Below are positions 12,175-12,885 of a DNA stretch of 12,885 nucleotides, one piece after another. A program made the translations under genes and the position numbers. The stretch lies in NCBI GenBank assembly GCA_900547345.1, contig URGG01000054.1, positions 1-12,885 on the forward strand, given 5' to 3'. This DNA comes from an uncultured Collinsella sp. (GTDB lineage Bacteria; Actinomycetota; Coriobacteriia; Coriobacteriales; Coriobacteriaceae). Under the pieces are notes generated by a model. The model did no database searches. It was not told the DNA's origin and was given only the letters and a program-made list of their open reading frames with translations. Position 1 is the first letter of the stretch. Every line of letters begins with the position of its first letter.

Positions 12175-12885
12175 TTGTCCCAGCTCGAGAAATGCGATCG
12201 CCGGTCCCTTCGCTCGCAGCGTGCCCTTCGCCAGGCACTTGCCAGCGAGCTTGCCGAAAGCGGCGACCTTTCGCGCATTAATGTCGCGTCGCTCACCGAG
12301 CGCGCTGGCCTTACGCGCCGCACGTTCTATTCGCACTACCGCGATATTCCCGACTTTATCAATCAAATCGAGGACGGCTTGCTGGCCGAGATCCGTGAGC
12401 GCATTGAGCTCATCACCGCAGCTCAGCTGCCCGACCTCTATCACAACATCGATGATCTTGAGCCGGCACCCGGTTCGGTTGAGCTGCTGCGCTATCTTGC
12501 GGCCAATCGCGACCTTATCGGGGCCCTGCTGGGCCCGGGCGGCGACCCCGCCTTTATTAAAAAGATCATCGATACCGCACGCGAGGCCGTGGTGCCGCGT
12601 GCACAGACGGGCATTTTGGGCTTGGCGCTGGGCACGTTCTTCGACTACTACGTTACCTACGTCGTGAGTGCCGAGGTCGGCCTGATTCAGCGCTGGTTTG
12701 AGCGTGGGCTCACCGAATCGCCCGAGGCCATGGCGCGCATTATGACGGTTATCGCCTTTGTGCGTCCCGGCGACCTATATGGCCAACCCATCGATATCAA
12801 CGTGCCGGAATACGGCTTGAAGCTATTGAACCTGCAGCTCGAGGACGCCGCCGAAACCGCCGAAACCGCCGAATCCAACAACTAA
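12175..12885 (+). CDS. TetR/AcrR-family transcriptional regulator
   Basis: 236 aa with a TTG start at 12175 set by AAGGAGG (12164-12170); no ATG or GTG fits as well. The N-terminal DNA-binding domain spans about residues 8-55, with helix-turn-helix INVASLTERAGLTRRTFYSH. The ligand domain (about 60-220) has aromatic helices (GTFFDYYVTYVV) and resembles TetR members with the TetR_C_8-type C-terminal domain found in Gram-positives. The ligand and targets are unknown. It probably binds the palindromes just upstream and may control a gene beyond the window. The C-terminal AETAETAES comes from a 9-bp tandem repeat (12850-12876), and the stop codon is the last triplet of the window. Confidence 0.87.
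   Translation: MSQLEKCDRRSLRSQRALRQALASELAESGDLSRINVASLTERAGLTRRTFYSHYRDIPDFINQIEDGLLAEIRERIELITAAQLPDLYHNIDDLEPAPGSVELLRYLAANRDLIGALLGPGGDPAFIKKIIDTAREAVVPRAQTGILGLALGTFFDYYVTYVVSAEVGLIQRWFERGLTESPEAMARIMTVIAFVRPGDLYGQPIDINVPEYGLKLLNLQLEDAAETAETAESNN

Overview
The window is high-GC and chromosomal in character. Amino-acid usage, GC-rich codons and gene families point to an anaerobic actinobacterium of the Coriobacteriia, most likely Collinsella or a close relative. This is an inference: its amino-acid importer resembles the Corynebacterium GluABCD system subunit by subunit, and the dense short palindromic intergenic repeats fit my memory of Collinsella genomes. No rRNA, tRNA, IS element, CRISPR array or phage gene is visible.

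Layout. 1-176: 3' end of an unidentified plus-strand gene, sharing a bidirectional terminator (218-262) with the minus-strand block that follows. 282-4567 (minus): one transcription unit with a strong promoter at 4611-4640. In transcription order it encodes a lipoprotein that binds a polar amino acid, two permeases (ATGA overlap), an ATPase and a class-I glutamine-amidotransferase-like hydrolase of the gamma-glutamyl-GABA hydrolase (C26) family. A hairpin separates the binding-protein gene from the permeases. 4641-5076: intergenic, with three palindromic repeats spaced 80/81 bp. 5077-6858 (minus): a short, divergent DXS-like thiamine-diphosphate enzyme. 7087-8646 (plus): an HD-domain hydrolase and a CmpB-family membrane protein, three bases apart. 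8845-10674 (plus): ammonium channel Amt and a PII protein, separated by a large composite inverted repeat. 10756-11619 (plus): Cof-type HAD phosphatase. 11621-12082: a compact intergenic block bracketed by two related palindromes, holding a 41-codon gene for a one-helix, very basic peptide. 12175-12885 (plus): TetR-family regulator, whose stop codon is the last base triplet of the window.

Nitrogen handling is the theme that links several genes: glutamate/glutamine-type uptake plus a gamma-glutamyl hydrolase on one side, ammonium uptake with its PII partner on the other. The PII protein lacks the T-loop tyrosine that is covalently modified in many bacteria, so here it probably responds only to bound ligands.

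The best candidate for an undescribed system is the block at about 11667-11996. It has a small membrane peptide with an Arg/Lys-rich tail, a leader in which the Shine-Dalgarno is folded into a hairpin, an SOS-box-like palindrome over the promoter, and a second convergent promoter that would make a roughly 80-nt antisense RNA. The 5' ends of the two predicted RNAs carry the same two sequence blocks. Together these look like a type I toxin-antitoxin locus, possibly DNA-damage inducible. The second strongest is the DXS-like enzyme: a gapless hand alignment of its core to E. coli DXS (from memory) shows three substrate-pocket residues replaced while the catalytic residues remain.
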